In this document: piece by piece, positions 37,418 to 46,783 of the stretch
How positions within the stretch are numbered: the first letter of the stretch is position 1
Layout of the letters: every line of letters starts with the position of its first letter
DNA from: Ruegeria sp. ANG-R
GTDB taxonomy: Bacteria > Pseudomonadota > Alphaproteobacteria > Rhodobacterales > Rhodobacteraceae
Reading direction: 5' to 3'
Length of the DNA: 64,000 nt
Assembly: GCF_000813985.1 (NCBI RefSeq)
Contig: NZ_JWLJ01000001.1
Coordinates: 1,042,453 to 1,106,452, forward strand
Position numbers and translations under genes: made by a program
Notes under the pieces: model-generated
Told to the model about the DNA's origin: nothing
What the model saw: the letters and a program-made list of their open reading frames with translations, nothing else
Database searches by the model: none

Positions 37418-38697
37418 CAGCGGCGGCGTGCCAGCCAATCTTGCAGTCGTGAAACAATCACCTCGGCCAATGCTTCATCCTCGATCTCCTCGACCGCTTC
37501 GGCAAGGAAGGCCAATGTCAGCATATCCGTTGCTTCGCGCGTCGGGACCCCGCGCGAGCGCAGATAGAACAGCGCAGTCTCGTCAATCGCGCCCGATGTC
37601 GAGCCGTGCGAACAGGCCACGTCATCGGCATAGATCTCAAGCTCGGGTTTAGCGAGGAACTGGCTGTCATCATCCAGCAGCAGCGACTGACTGATCTGGT
37701 ATCCATCTGTTTTCTGCGCGCCTTCCTTGACAAGGATTTTTCCCTGGAAAACGCCAGTCGCCCCGTTGCGCAGCACCTTCTTGAACACCTGACGGCTTTC
37801 ACAATTCACCGCATCGTGGGTCACGAAAACGGTGTCGTCGTGATGGAATTCCCCATCGCCGACACACGCGCCTGCAACATGGGCCACAGCATCATCACCG
37901 GTGAGTTCAACCACCTGTTCGTTGCGTGTCAGAACACCGTTTACTGTGAGGGTGAACGATTTATAGACCGACTCTTGCCCCATCCGGGTGAACATATGTG
38001 TGGCGGCACGGCGCTGGTGATCACGGCCCTGCGCACGCACATGATGCAGCGTACCACCATCGGCTATATCGATCTCCATGCACTTGTTGAAGCGCGACGC
38101 GGCGGGGCCGTTTTCAAGGATCGTTACTTCGGCACCGCTTTCCACACGAACCACGTGGTGTAGGATCGCGTCCGACGTCTCCGAGGCATGACGGTAGATT
38201 AGGCTTATCGGCTTCGACGGCTTGCCGGTGACATGTATTGCCACGCCATCCGATGCAAAGGCAGTGTTCAGTGCAGCCAAGGGGTGCTGAACAGGGCTCT
38301 GCCCGTTCGCTTCAAGGACGCCGTATAACTCTTTGGCCCAATGGATATCTTTGCAGCAGATGTCTTCCAGTCGGTCGATTGTTACACCTTCAAGCGACAG
38401 TTCGTCGGACTCTTCCGGGCTAAAGACGCCATCGACGAAGACAACCTTCAACCGGTCGAATTCGTGGAACATTGTCGGTTCATCAGTAACGAACAACGCA
38501 GCAGGCGGAGCATCTGGTGAAACCAAAGTATCGGGGCGGGTGTATTTCCAATACTCATCGCGCCGGCTCGGCAGGCCCATCTGACGCAAACGTTCAAGCG
38601 CGGCCTCGCGCGCCTTTCGCGTACAGCCCGCATCCGGCATCGTCAGCGAAGCCAGCCGTTCCTCGGTCACCGTTTGTTTTGCTTGGGGCAACGCCAT
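37417..38697 (-). CDS. sufD: Fe-S cluster assembly protein SufD
   Basis: 426 residues. Partner of SufB and SufC in the SufBC2D scaffold that builds Fe-S clusters. N-terminal RRDEYWKYTRPD, and a beta-helix core ending in the SufBD motif CSHGSTSGAIDETALFYLRSRG with the conserved Cys and His of SufD. The start shares a base with the sufC stop (TGATG). Normal length. Confidence 0.95.
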   Translation of the reverse strand: MALPQAKQTVTEERLASLTMPDAGCTRKAREAALERLRQMGLPSRRDEYWKYTRPDTLVSPDAPPAALFVTDEPTMFHEFDRLKVVFVDGVFSPEESDELSLEGVTIDRLEDICCKDIHWAKELYGVLEANGQSPVQHPLAALNTAFASDGVAIHVTGKPSKPISLIYRHASETSDAILHHVVRVESGAEVTILENGPAASRFNKCMEIDIADGGTLHHVRAQGRDHQRRAATHMFTRMGQESVYKSFTLTVNGVLTRNEQVVELTGDDAVAHVAGACVGDGEFHHDDTVFVTHDAVNCESRQVFKKVLRNGATGVFQGKILVKEGAQKTDGYQISQSLLLDDDSQFLAKPELEIYADDVACSHGSTSGAIDETALFYLRSRGVPTREATDMLTLAFLAEAVEEIEDEALAEVIVSRLQDWLARRR

Positions 38698-39452
38698 CAG
38701 TTCACCTCGGCCAGAATATCGGCATAACCGTTATGTTCCACTTCCAAGGCCAGTTCGGGACCACCCGATTTCACGATGCGCCCTTCGGCCATGATATGAA
38801 CCACATCTGGCTTGATGTGATCCAACAGGCGCTGATAGTGCGTGATCACAAGAAATCCACGCCCTTCATCGCGCAGCGCGTTCACGCCCTCAGCGACCAG
38901 TTTCATTGCATCCACATCAAGGCCCGAATCGGTCTCGTCCAGGATGCACATTTTCGGTTCCAGCATCGCCATCTGCAGGATTTCGTTGCGCTTTTTCTCG
39001 CCGCCCGAAAAGCCCACATTGACCGGACGCTTCAGCATTTCTGCATCGATCTTCAGCGCCTTGGCCTTGGCGCGCACTTCTTTCAGGAAGTCCGTCGCCG
39101 ACAGTTCACCCTGCCCGCGCGCCTTGCGCTGTGCGTTCACCGCAGTGCGCAGAAAGATCATGTTGCCCACGCCGGGAATTTCCACGGGGTACTGGAACGC
39201 CAGAAATACACCTGCGGCGGCGCGTTCTTCGGGCTCCATCTCAAGCAGGTCTTCACCGTCGAGCGTTGCGGTACCCTCAGTCACGTCATAGCCGTCACGG
39301 CCCGACAACACGTAGCTGAGCGTCGATTTACCCGAACCATTCGGCCCCATGATCGCATGTACTTTTCCCGCGTCGACCGTGAGATCGACACCTTTGAGGA
39401 TTTGCTTGTCTTCTTCTTCAAGTTTGACGTGCAGGTTTTTGATTTCCAGCAT
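38697..39452 (-). CDS. sufC: Fe-S cluster assembly ATPase SufC
   Basis: 251-residue ABC-type ATPase that drives conformational change in SufB-SufD. Walker A GPNGSGKST, signature GFSGGEKKRNE, Walker B CILDETDSGLD and the H-loop in VITHYQR, all SufC-typical. The ATG at 39452 gives the family N-terminus MLEIKNLHV. Coupled to sufD. Confidence 0.96.
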   Translation of the reverse strand: MLEIKNLHVKLEEEDKQILKGVDLTVDAGKVHAIMGPNGSGKSTLSYVLSGRDGYDVTEGTATLDGEDLLEMEPEERAAAGVFLAFQYPVEIPGVGNMIFLRTAVNAQRKARGQGELSATDFLKEVRAKAKALKIDAEMLKRPVNVGFSGGEKKRNEILQMAMLEPKMCILDETDSGLDVDAMKLVAEGVNALRDEGRGFLVITHYQRLLDHIKPDVVHIMAEGRIVKSGGPELALEVEHNGYADILAEVN

Positions 39453-39503
39453 TTTTTGTCCTTTTGCGTATCGCAAGGGGAACGTTGAATCCCCGATAAG
39501 TTC

Positions 39504-39710
39504 CTATCCCAGTGCTTTGCGGATCACACGAGCGATGATCCAGCCAAGCAGCGCGCCTGCGCCCACCGCCCAAACCGGGTTGATGAAGTCCATATACTTG
39601 GTGTTGACGTAAGCAACGCCCAACAAACCGCCAAGCACCGGCAGCGCGTAACCAAGCACTGTCAGCACATCATCCTTCCGGATGCGCTGATGATGGGGTT
39701 TGGGTGTCAT
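39504..39710 (-). CDS. Small membrane protein between sufB and sufC
   Basis: 68 residues, two predicted membrane helices (about 18-36 and 45-62), basic N-terminus [14 protein letters not shown]. Its start shares a base with the sufB stop (TGATG), so it is translated within the operon. No family recognised. Like the YIP1 genes it puts a membrane component inside the suf operon. Confidence 0.75.
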   Translation of the reverse strand: MTPKPHHQRIRKDDVLTVLGYALPVLGGLLGVAYVNTKYMDFINPVWAVGAGALLGWIIARVIRKALG

Positions 39711-41230
39711 CAGCCGACCGATCCCTCAAGGCTGATCGCCACCAGTTGCTGCGCCTCCATGGCGAACTCCATTGGCAGGGCCTGCAGCACGTCCTTACAG
39801 AATCCGTTGACAACCAGCGCCACGGCTTCTTCCTCGTCCATGCCACGTTGGCGGCAGTAGAACAGTTGATCGTCATCCACTTTGGATGTGGTTGCCTCAT
39901 GTTCCACCCGGGACGAGTTATTGCGAACCTCGATGTAAGGCACCGTATGCGCCCCACATTTGTCGCCGATCAGCAAGCTGTCACACTGGGTGTAGTTTCG
40001 GCTTTCCTTGGCCTTGGGGTGCATCGACACAAGGCCCCGATACGTGTTCTGCGCCTTTCCAGCGCTGATCCCTTTCGAGACGATCCGCGACTTAGTGTTC
40101 TTGCCCAGATGAACCATCTTGGTGCCGGTGTCCGCCTGCTGATAGTTGTTGGCGATGGCGATAGAATAGAATTCACCCTGACTATCGTCGCCACGCAGAA
40201 TGCAGGACGGGTATTTCCAGGTCACGGCCGAGCCGGTCTCGACCTGCGTCCACATCACCTTGGACCGATCCCCCCGACAATCGGCGCGTTTGGTCACGAA
40301 GTTATAGATGCCGCCTTTGCCGTTCTCATCCCCGGGGAACCAGTTCTGAACGGTTGAGTATTTCACCTCGGCATCTTCTTCGATGATGATCTCCACGACG
40401 GCGGCGTGCAGCTGGGCCGTGTCACGCTGCGGTGCGGTACAGCCTTCAAGATAAGACACGTACGACCCCTTATCCGCAATGATCAGGGTGCGTTCGAATT
40501 GACCAGTGTTCTCAGCATTGATGCGGAAATAGGTGCTCAGTTCCATCGGGCAGCGGACGCCGGGCGGCACGTAAACGAACGAACCATCCGAAAACACCGC
40601 TGAGTTCAGAGTCGCGTAAAAGTTATCCGAGGCCGGGACGACGGTTCCCAGATATTTCTTTACCAGCTCGGGATGCTCTCTGATGGCTTCGGAAATGGAG
40701 CAGAAAATCACCCCCGCTTTCTTCAGCTCTTCCTGGAACGTTGTGCCAACCGAAACCGAGTCGAACACAGCATCAACTGCAACCTTGCGCCCCTCGGCGG
40801 GCGTGTCTTCGGCGCCCTCCACTCCGGCCAGAATCATCTGCTCTTTCAATGGGATACCCAGCTTTTCGTATGTTGCCAAAAGCTTGGGGTCGACCTCATC
40901 CAAAGATTTGGGCTTCTCCTCCATCGATTTCGGACGCGCATAGTAATATTGGTCCTGAAAATCGATCTCGGGATAGCTGACCATCGCCCATTTGGGCTCT
41001 TCCATCTTGGTCCAGCGCTCGAACGCAGCCAGGCGCCATTCGGTCATCCATTCAGGCTCGTCATTCTTGCCCGAAATCAGACGAACGATGTCCGGATTCA
41101 CGCCCTTGGGCGCGTATTCCATCTCGATATCGGTTTCCCAGCCGTATTTATAGGTCCCGACCTCGCGTACCGCATCCACGGTCTCCTGATCGACACCTTC
41201 TTTTACTTGGGTCTGGTCCAAAGCGGCCAT
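39710..41230 (-). CDS. sufB: Fe-S cluster assembly protein SufB
   Basis: 506 residues. Main scaffold subunit of SufBC2D. Recognisable segments: [13 protein letters not shown] at the start, [29 protein letters not shown]-like sequence in the middle (here [14 protein letters not shown]) with the sulfur-accepting Cys, and [17 protein letters not shown] at the end. First suf gene after the iscS-like gene, with a 19-base gap. Confidence 0.96.
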   Translation of the reverse strand: MAALDQTQVKEGVDQETVDAVREVGTYKYGWETDIEMEYAPKGVNPDIVRLISGKNDEPEWMTEWRLAAFERWTKMEEPKWAMVSYPEIDFQDQYYYARPKSMEEKPKSLDEVDPKLLATYEKLGIPLKEQMILAGVEGAEDTPAEGRKVAVDAVFDSVSVGTTFQEELKKAGVIFCSISEAIREHPELVKKYLGTVVPASDNFYATLNSAVFSDGSFVYVPPGVRCPMELSTYFRINAENTGQFERTLIIADKGSYVSYLEGCTAPQRDTAQLHAAVVEIIIEEDAEVKYSTVQNWFPGDENGKGGIYNFVTKRADCRGDRSKVMWTQVETGSAVTWKYPSCILRGDDSQGEFYSIAIANNYQQADTGTKMVHLGKNTKSRIVSKGISAGKAQNTYRGLVSMHPKAKESRNYTQCDSLLIGDKCGAHTVPYIEVRNNSSRVEHEATTSKVDDDQLFYCRQRGMDEEEAVALVVNGFCKDVLQALPMEFAMEAQQLVAISLEGSVG

Positions 41231-41248
41231 CTGGCAACCTCCGTCAGA

Positions 41249-42292
41249 TCACGCGGCACGCGCGTGATGCTTTTTCTCTTTTTCAAGCCACGTTTCCGCG
41301 AAACGCAGCACATCGTCTTCCATTGTCTCAGGGCCCAGCGAAACGCGGATTGCGCTGGCCGCCGTCTGCTCATCAAACCCCATGGCTGTCAACACGGCAC
41401 TGGCGCGCACCTTGCCGCTGGAACAGGCCGAGCCCGCGCTGATCGCAAATCCCGACAGATCCATCTGCATGACCTGGGTCTCTCCCTTCCAGCCCGGTGT
41501 GGCAAAGCACAGCGTGTTAGGGAGTCGCTCCTGATCTTTCCCGACAAAAATAGTAGCTTTCGAACCAGCCTCAAGAGCGTTTTCTAGAATATTTCTAAGT
41601 TCCCTGACTTTTTCCCAAACGCCATTGGCCAAGTCGGCAGATGCTGCCTGAGCTGCAGCCCCGAACCCAGCGATTCCAATAACATTTTCAGTGCCTGACC
41701 GGCGTCCCATTTCTTGTCCGCCACCTTTAATCAGCGCCGCCAGATCGGTGCCGCGCTTCATCACCAGCGCGCCGACCCCTTTGGGACCGCCAAGCTTGTG
41801 GGCCGAGATCAATGCCATTTCCGCACCCAGCCAATTGAAAGCCACCGGTAACTTTCCAAACGCCTGAGTCGCATCGGTGACCGCCAGACCCGAAGGAAGG
41901 GCCTGAACGATTCCAGTTTCCGAGTTGGCCAGTTGCAGGACCGATTGAGAGGCAGCCGAAACCGCGACCCGCCCATCCCGCGACACCGGCAAAACCTCTT
42001 GAGTCCAGGCTCTTACCGCATCATGTTCAATCGCGGCGCCCTGCAGATTGCGCCCCGCCATGGCCAGTGCGGCCGCCTCGGTCGCGCCAGAGGTGAACAC
42101 GATATCAGCCCCATCCGCGCCGAATGCCGATGCGATCTGTCCTCTGGCCCTTTCGACCACCGTCTTCGCCGCGCGCCCCTCGGCATGAACCGACGACGGG
42201 TTGCCGACCAGATCCATCGCCGCAATCATGGCTGTACGGGCCTCGGGCCTCAGAGCGGCCGTCGCGTTATGATCGAGATAAACCCGTTTCAT
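41249..42292 (-). CDS. Cysteine desulfurase, NifS/IscS class
   Basis: 347 residues, group I desulfurase. N-terminus VYLDHNATAALRPEA, PLP lysine in ISAHKLGGPKG, catalytic Cys290 in GSACSSGKV. It lies between iscR and sufB, so the operon has two desulfurases (this one and SufS). The two may serve different acceptors. Shorter than E. coli IscS (404) and lacking its C-terminal extension. Confidence 0.93.
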   Translation of the reverse strand: MKRVYLDHNATAALRPEARTAMIAAMDLVGNPSSVHAEGRAAKTVVERARGQIASAFGADGADIVFTSGATEAAALAMAGRNLQGAAIEHDAVRAWTQEVLPVSRDGRVAVSAASQSVLQLANSETGIVQALPSGLAVTDATQAFGKLPVAFNWLGAEMALISAHKLGGPKGVGALVMKRGTDLAALIKGGGQEMGRRSGTENVIGIAGFGAAAQAASADLANGVWEKVRELRNILENALEAGSKATIFVGKDQERLPNTLCFATPGWKGETQVMQMDLSGFAISAGSACSSGKVRASAVLTAMGFDEQTAASAIRVSLGPETMEDDVLRFAETWLEKEKKHHARAA

Positions 42293-42346
42293 AGATGTAT
42301 CTTTTCCAGCGTGGGTTTTCGCGTAAAAATAAAGCGCTTCATTGGC

Positions 42347-42805
42347 TCAGTCGTCCACGACCGCAAACAAATTCGGAACGGCCGGACACGGTGCCAGATC
42401 ATTCCTGATGACGTCAGACAACCGTGTCTGATGCAGGAACACATACACATTCGCGCTGAGGCTTTCCCACAACCGATTGGTCAGCGATTGCGCCCGGCTG
42501 CCCGAAGACGCGCCCGAGGCACCTGCCCCTTTGTGCATCGCATCTACCGTCTCGTCGACAGCTGCCAGTATCTCAACCACGCGGATATCGGACGCGGCGC
42601 GTGCGAGGCGATATCCCCCACCCGGCCCCCGGACCGAACTCACCAGATCAGCACGGCGCAGCTTGACAAAGAGCTGCTCCAGATACGGCAGCGAGATATC
42701 CTGACGCTCTGAAATTTCACCCAGAGTGACCAGCTTATCGGAGGATTGCAGCGCGATATCCGCAAGGGCAACCATCGCATACCGGCCTTTGGTCGACAGC
42801 TTCAT
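42347..42805 (-). CDS. iscR: Rrf2-family regulator IscR (single-cysteine type)
   Basis: 152 residues. Winged helix-turn-helix with MKLSTKGRYAMVAL and the recognition helix SLPYLEQLFVKLRRADLV. It senses Fe-S cluster supply and controls the isc/suf genes. Classical IscR binds its cluster with three cysteines; here only one cysteine is present (Cys140, in APCPAVPN), as known for Rhodobacterales IscR. First gene of the operon, with a 15-bp palindrome about 100 bases upstream. ATG 42805 chosen by family N-terminus; one five bases upstream is out of frame. Confidence 0.93.
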   Translation of the reverse strand: MKLSTKGRYAMVALADIALQSSDKLVTLGEISERQDISLPYLEQLFVKLRRADLVSSVRGPGGGYRLARAASDIRVVEILAAVDETVDAMHKGAGASGASSGSRAQSLTNRLWESLSANVYVFLHQTRLSDVIRNDLAPCPAVPNLFAVVDD

Positions 42806-42901
42806 TTCATTTCCTCTAGGCAAGAACCGCGCGAAAACATTGACGCCGCCGCAGGCAATGCGTATCTCCCTCTGGCAGCGCTATATGCGACATAAATGTA
42901 G

Positions 42902-42916
42902 TTAGAACCGTTCTAA
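42902..42916. promoter_or_regulatory. Palindromic operator between iscR and the hydrolase gene
   Basis: TTAGAAC-C-GTTCTAA, a perfect 7-bp inverted repeat with one central base. It lies 97 bases upstream of iscR and 68 upstream of the divergent hydrolase gene. From memory it resembles the iron/IscR-associated box described for Rhodobacterales, so autoregulation of the suf operon by IscR is likely. Confidence 0.65.
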
Positions 42917-42983
42917 GGTACCTGATGATTACCGTCAAGATAGTCTCAGTGCCGACGCGTCAAAAAACAGGACTAAAGCACAC

Positions 42984-43637
42984 ATGCCCGAGGTGATTTT
43001 TCCCGGACCCGAAGGCCGCCTGGAAGGCCGCTACCACCCGCAAAAGGAAAAAGACGCACCGATCGCCATCGTGCTTCACCCGCATCCACAGTTTGGCGGG
43101 ACCATGAACAACAAGGTGGTCTACAACCTGCATTACGCCTTTTACAATATGGGCTTTACCGTTCTGCGCTTTAACTTTCGCGGTGTCGGGCGCAGCCAGG
43201 GTGAATATGATCAGGGCGTAGGAGAACTGAGCGACGCAGCATCGGCGCTGGACTATCTGCAGTCGATGAACAACAACTCAAAGCATTGCTGGGTTGCGGG
43301 GTTCTCGTTCGGCGCCTGGATTGGGATGCAGCTTCTTATGCGTCGCCCAGAGATCACCGGCTTTATCAGTGTCTCACCTCCTGCGAACATGTATGACTTT
43401 TCGTTCCTCGCGCCCTGCCCGTCTTCTGGTCTGATTATCAACGGGTCGGCCGACCGCGTTGCGCCGCCCGCAGACACCACCTCGCTGGTCAGCAAACTGC
43501 ACGAGCAAAAAGGGATCACCATCACTCATAATGAAGTGGAGGGGGCCGATCACTTTTTCCAGGACCGCCATATGGACACGTTGATGACCGATGTGACGGA
43601 TTACGTGAAACGTCGCCTGACCGAGAATACGCGCTGA
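42984..43637 (+). CDS. Alpha/beta hydrolase (COG2945-like)
   Basis: 217 residues, cytosolic. Oxyanion-region HPHPQFGGTMNNKVV, nucleophile elbow GFSFGAWIG with Ser, acidic residue in INGSADRVAPP and the catalytic His in EGADHFFQ. The family is uncharacterised esterase/hydrolase-like. It is divergent from iscR across the palindrome and coupled by one base to the next gene, so it may respond to the same regulator. Confidence 0.85.
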   Translation: MPEVIFPGPEGRLEGRYHPQKEKDAPIAIVLHPHPQFGGTMNNKVVYNLHYAFYNMGFTVLRFNFRGVGRSQGEYDQGVGELSDAASALDYLQSMNNNSKHCWVAGFSFGAWIGMQLLMRRPEITGFISVSPPANMYDFSFLAPCPSSGLIINGSADRVAPPADTTSLVSKLHEQKGITITHNEVEGADHFFQDRHMDTLMTDVTDYVKRRLTENTR

Positions 43638-43885
43638 TGTCTGACACCATCACCACCCTCGCCGCCCGGCTGGCCGAGGACACGATGAAGGTCATGGATG
43701 AGACTGGCGAAGACCGGTTTTTTGTTGAGGTTGGTGAGGTCCTCGGCGCGGCCTCACAATCACTGGAAGAAGCGTTTCTGACCGAGATTCGCGTCCGGAT
43801 GGCTGAGCGCAAAGCAAGGCAGTTCGTTGTCAAAAAGCTCTCTGACCATCGCTCAAAGCTTAAAGCGATCGAAAAACAGCAGTGA
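43637..43885 (+). CDS. Small helical protein coupled to the hydrolase
   Basis: 82 residues, highly charged and helical with no cysteine. No named domain recognised. Its start shares a base with the hydrolase stop (TGATG), so the two are co-translated. A bidirectional terminator follows after 25 bases. Confidence 0.75.
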   Translation: MSDTITTLAARLAEDTMKVMDETGEDRFFVEVGEVLGAASQSLEEAFLTEIRVRMAERKARQFVVKKLSDHRSKLKAIEKQQ

Positions 43886-43910
43886 ATATCCAGCGACTGG
43901 CGTCAAAAAA

Positions 43911-43936
43911 GAAAAGGAGCCCGAAAGCTCCTTTTC
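43911..43936. terminator. Bidirectional terminator
   Basis: Perfect 10-bp stem GAAAAGGAGC (43911-43920) / GCTCCTTTTC (43927-43936), loop CCGAAA, with A and T runs on both sides. It serves the hydrolase pair and the small minus-strand ORF at 43959-44090. Confidence 0.85.
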
Positions 43937-43958
43937 ACAAAAATCGTTCGGTGGGCGC

Positions 43959-44090
43959 TTAAACTGGAATACCTGATAACCGCTCAACATTCTGGGCTGC
44001 ATCAATGTCGACGGACCCCCCGTCTGCAAGCCACCCCAGCGCCGCAATCAATACCGAAACGATAATGACAGATTTTGCAAAAGTAGTCAT
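43959..44090 (-). CDS. 43-residue single-helix membrane protein
   Basis: ATG 44090 to TAA 43959. MTTFAKSVIIVSVLIAALGW then an acidic tail LADGGSVDIDAAQNVERLSG. One membrane helix or uncleaved signal. It ends next to a bidirectional terminator, which supports it as a real transcript. No clear ribosome-binding site. Unrecognised. Confidence 0.45.
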   Translation of the reverse strand: MTTFAKSVIIVSVLIAALGWLADGGSVDIDAAQNVERLSGIPV

Positions 44091-44276
44091 TTTATCAAAC
44101 TCGTTAAAAACACACTAAAAACAGCTATGCTCCTAACACAATTACCAAAACTTGAATAGTCGGGTTTACCTGACCTTTGGTAAAGATAAGCCTGCCGCCA
44201 CCCTCGCCTGAATTCGCTTGCCCCGCCGATGGCAAGTATGCTCAATCTTCCGCGACAATTCGGAAAGACGACACTC

Positions 44277-44612
44277 GTGCCCAAAACCTATCTGATCCTG
44301 CTGCTGGCAGTCATAGCTGAAACCATCGGCACCACGGCATTGCAGGCCAGCCATCAATTCACGCGCTTCTGGCCATCGGTGTTGGTTGTCATTGGTTATG
44401 GATTTGCCTTTTACCTCATGGCGCTGACGCTGAAGGTCATGCCGGTTGGTATTGTCTATGCGATCTGGTCGGGCATGGGGATCTTCCTGATCGCACTGAT
44501 TGGCTTTCTGGTTTTTGGCCAAAAACTCGATTGGCCGGCGATTCTGGGCCTGGCCATGATTATGGGCGGCATCCTGATCATCCACCTGTTTTCGGCAACA
44601 GCAGGCCACTGA
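44277..44612 (+). CDS. Small multidrug resistance (SMR) family transporter
   Basis: About 111 residues with four membrane helices. The family motif AETIGTTAL with the proton/drug-binding Glu is in helix 1, YAIWSGMGIFLIALIGFLVFGQ in helix 3, and a C-terminal helix follows. SMR proteins work as dimers and expel cationic drugs or polyamine-like compounds. The GTG at 44277 gives the normal family length; ATGs at 44229 and 44238 would add 13-16 residues. It is a single gene, so a homodimer of EmrE type is likely. Confidence 0.88.
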   Translation: MPKTYLILLLAVIAETIGTTALQASHQFTRFWPSVLVVIGYGFAFYLMALTLKVMPVGIVYAIWSGMGIFLIALIGFLVFGQKLDWPAILGLAMIMGGILIIHLFSATAGH

Positions 44613-44689
44613 CCGCCGGTTAGGGCTGGTATATTTTGTCGCGCCGCGTTATGCGCCGGGCCAACTTCCCGTTCAAAGGCTGACCTCTC

Positions 44690-46507
44690 ATGGACCTGCG
44701 CAATATCGCAATCATCGCTCACGTGGACCACGGCAAGACGACCCTGGTGGATGAGCTGCTCAAACAATCCGGCGCATTCCGGGAAAATCAGGCCGTGGCA
44801 GAGCGTGCCATGGACAGCAACGATCTGGAACGCGAGCGCGGAATCACCATCCTCGCCAAGGCGACCTCGGTCGAATGGAAAGGCACGCGGATCAACATCG
44901 TCGACACCCCCGGCCACGCCGATTTCGGCGGCGAGGTCGAGCGTATTCTCAGCATGGTGGATGGGGTTGTCCTGCTGGTGGATGCCGCCGAAGGCCCGAT
45001 GCCGCAGACCAAGTTCGTGACCTCGAAGGCGTTGGCGCTGGGGCTGCGCCCGATTGTGGTGTTGAACAAAGTCGACAAACCGGACGCGGAACCCGACCGC
45101 GCGCTGGATGAGTGCTTTGATCTGTTCGCCAACCTTGGGGCTGACGATGATCAGCTGGATTTCCCTGCCATGTACGCCTCGGGCCGGTCCGGCTGGGCCG
45201 ATATGGAACTGGATGGTCCGCGTCAGGATCTGACTGCCCTGTTCGATCTGATCGTCGACCATGTCCCGGCACCAAAACAGGCCGAGCGCAAGGACGAACC
45301 CTTCCGGATGCTGGCGACGACACTGGGTAGCGACCCATTTATCGGTCGCATCCTGACCGGTCGCGTGGAAAGCGGTACGTTGAAGGCGGGCGACAGCCTC
45401 AAGGCGCTGAGTCGCGATGGTACCCTGATCGAGAATTTCCGCGCCTCGAAAATCCTGGCCTTCCGCGGCCTTGCGCAACAGCCGATCGACGTGGCCGAGG
45501 CCGGCGATATCGTTACGATTGCTGGTATGAGCAAGGCGACGGTGGCTGATTCACTTGTGTCCCCTCAGGTGGACGAAGCGCTGCCCGCGCAGCCTATCGA
45601 CCCGCCCACCATCACCGTGACCTTCGGCATCAACGATTCACCGCTGGCCGGTCGTGACGGCAAAAAGGTGCAATCGCGTGTCATCCGTGACCGCCTGATG
45701 AAAGAGGCCGAATCGAACGTCGCCATCCGCATCACCGACACCCCCGGCGGCGAGGCTTTCGAGGTCGCGGGTCGTGGCGAATTGCAGATGGGCGTTCTGA
45801 TCGAGAATATGCGCCGCGAAGGATTCGAGCTCAGCATCTCGCGCCCGCAAGTTTTGTTCCGTGAAGAAGAAGGGCAACGCCTCGAGCCTATCGAAGAAGT
45901 CACAATCGACGTCGATGATGAATACTCGGGCGCCGTCATCGAAAAGATCACCGGTGCACGCAAAGGCGAACTGGCCGAGATGCGCCCGGCCGGCGCAGGC
46001 AAGACCCGGATCATCGCTCATGTGCCATCGCGCGGTTTGATCGGATATCACGGCGAGTTCCTGACCGACACTCGTGGTACTGGCGTTCTAAACCGCGTTT
46101 TCCACGGCTGGGCCTCCCACAAAGGGCAAATTCCCGGCCGGCGCGCGGGCGTTCTGATCTCGATGGAGAATGGTCAAGCGGTTGCCTATGCACTTTGGAA
46201 TCTGGAAGAGCGGGGTCGCATGTTCGTCGGACCGCAAACAGATGTCTATCAGGGCATGGTGATCGGCGAGCATTCCCGGGACAATGATCTGGAAGTAAAC
46301 CCGCTCAAAGGTAAGAAGCTGACCAACGTACGCGCCAGCGGCTCAGACGATGCGGTTCGGCTCACTCCTCATGTTCAGTTCTCGCTGGAAGAGGCGATAG
46401 CATACATCGATGACGACGAACTGGTCGAGGTCACACCAAACGCAATCCGCCTTCGCAAACGCTACCTGGATCCGCACGAGCGTAAACGGATGTCCAAGGC
46501 ATCCTGA
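44690..46507 (+). CDS. typA: Ribosome-associated GTPase TypA/BipA
   Basis: 605 residues, full length. Translational GTPase that binds the 70S ribosome and aids 50S assembly and stress adaptation. G1 HVDHGKTTL, switch region ERERGITI, G3 [10 protein letters not shown]4 [11 protein letters not shown]-like domains III and V, and a TypA-specific C-terminal domain (about residues 480-600). Followed by a strong terminator. Confidence 0.96.
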   Translation: MDLRNIAIIAHVDHGKTTLVDELLKQSGAFRENQAVAERAMDSNDLERERGITILAKATSVEWKGTRINIVDTPGHADFGGEVERILSMVDGVVLLVDAAEGPMPQTKFVTSKALALGLRPIVVLNKVDKPDAEPDRALDECFDLFANLGADDDQLDFPAMYASGRSGWADMELDGPRQDLTALFDLIVDHVPAPKQAERKDEPFRMLATTLGSDPFIGRILTGRVESGTLKAGDSLKALSRDGTLIENFRASKILAFRGLAQQPIDVAEAGDIVTIAGMSKATVADSLVSPQVDEALPAQPIDPPTITVTFGINDSPLAGRDGKKVQSRVIRDRLMKEAESNVAIRITDTPGGEAFEVAGRGELQMGVLIENMRREGFELSISRPQVLFREEEGQRLEPIEEVTIDVDDEYSGAVIEKITGARKGELAEMRPAGAGKTRIIAHVPSRGLIGYHGEFLTDTRGTGVLNRVFHGWASHKGQIPGRRAGVLISMENGQAVAYALWNLEERGRMFVGPQTDVYQGMVIGEHSRDNDLEVNPLKGKKLTNVRASGSDDAVRLTPHVQFSLEEAIAYIDDDELVEVTPNAIRLRKRYLDPHERKRMSKAS

Positions 46508-46591
46508 CCGGACCTGTGAACTTGTTCACGTGATGGAAACAATGCCACATTTGTGACATTTTTACGTCAACCGAGAAACAGCGTAAAAAAG

Positions 46592-46625
46592 AGAAGACCT
46601 GCCGTAACGTCAGGTCTTCTTTTTG
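46592..46625 (+). terminator. Intrinsic terminator after typA
   Basis: AGAAGACCTG (46592-46601) with CAGGTCTTCT (46611-46620), then TTTTT; the preceding A run makes it partly bidirectional. Confidence 0.85.
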
Positions 46626-46783
46626 TTTTTTATGCACAAATCGTACTATGAGTGAGATAGATCACAGATTTATGCCAAAATGTTTGCTTGAAAATAGGCG
46701 GAATAAAGAGGACTTTATGTTCAAAGTGTGACGTCGGTTTTGTATACGGCGATGTAGTTAACGAGTACCTAAGGAGTGGCGCT

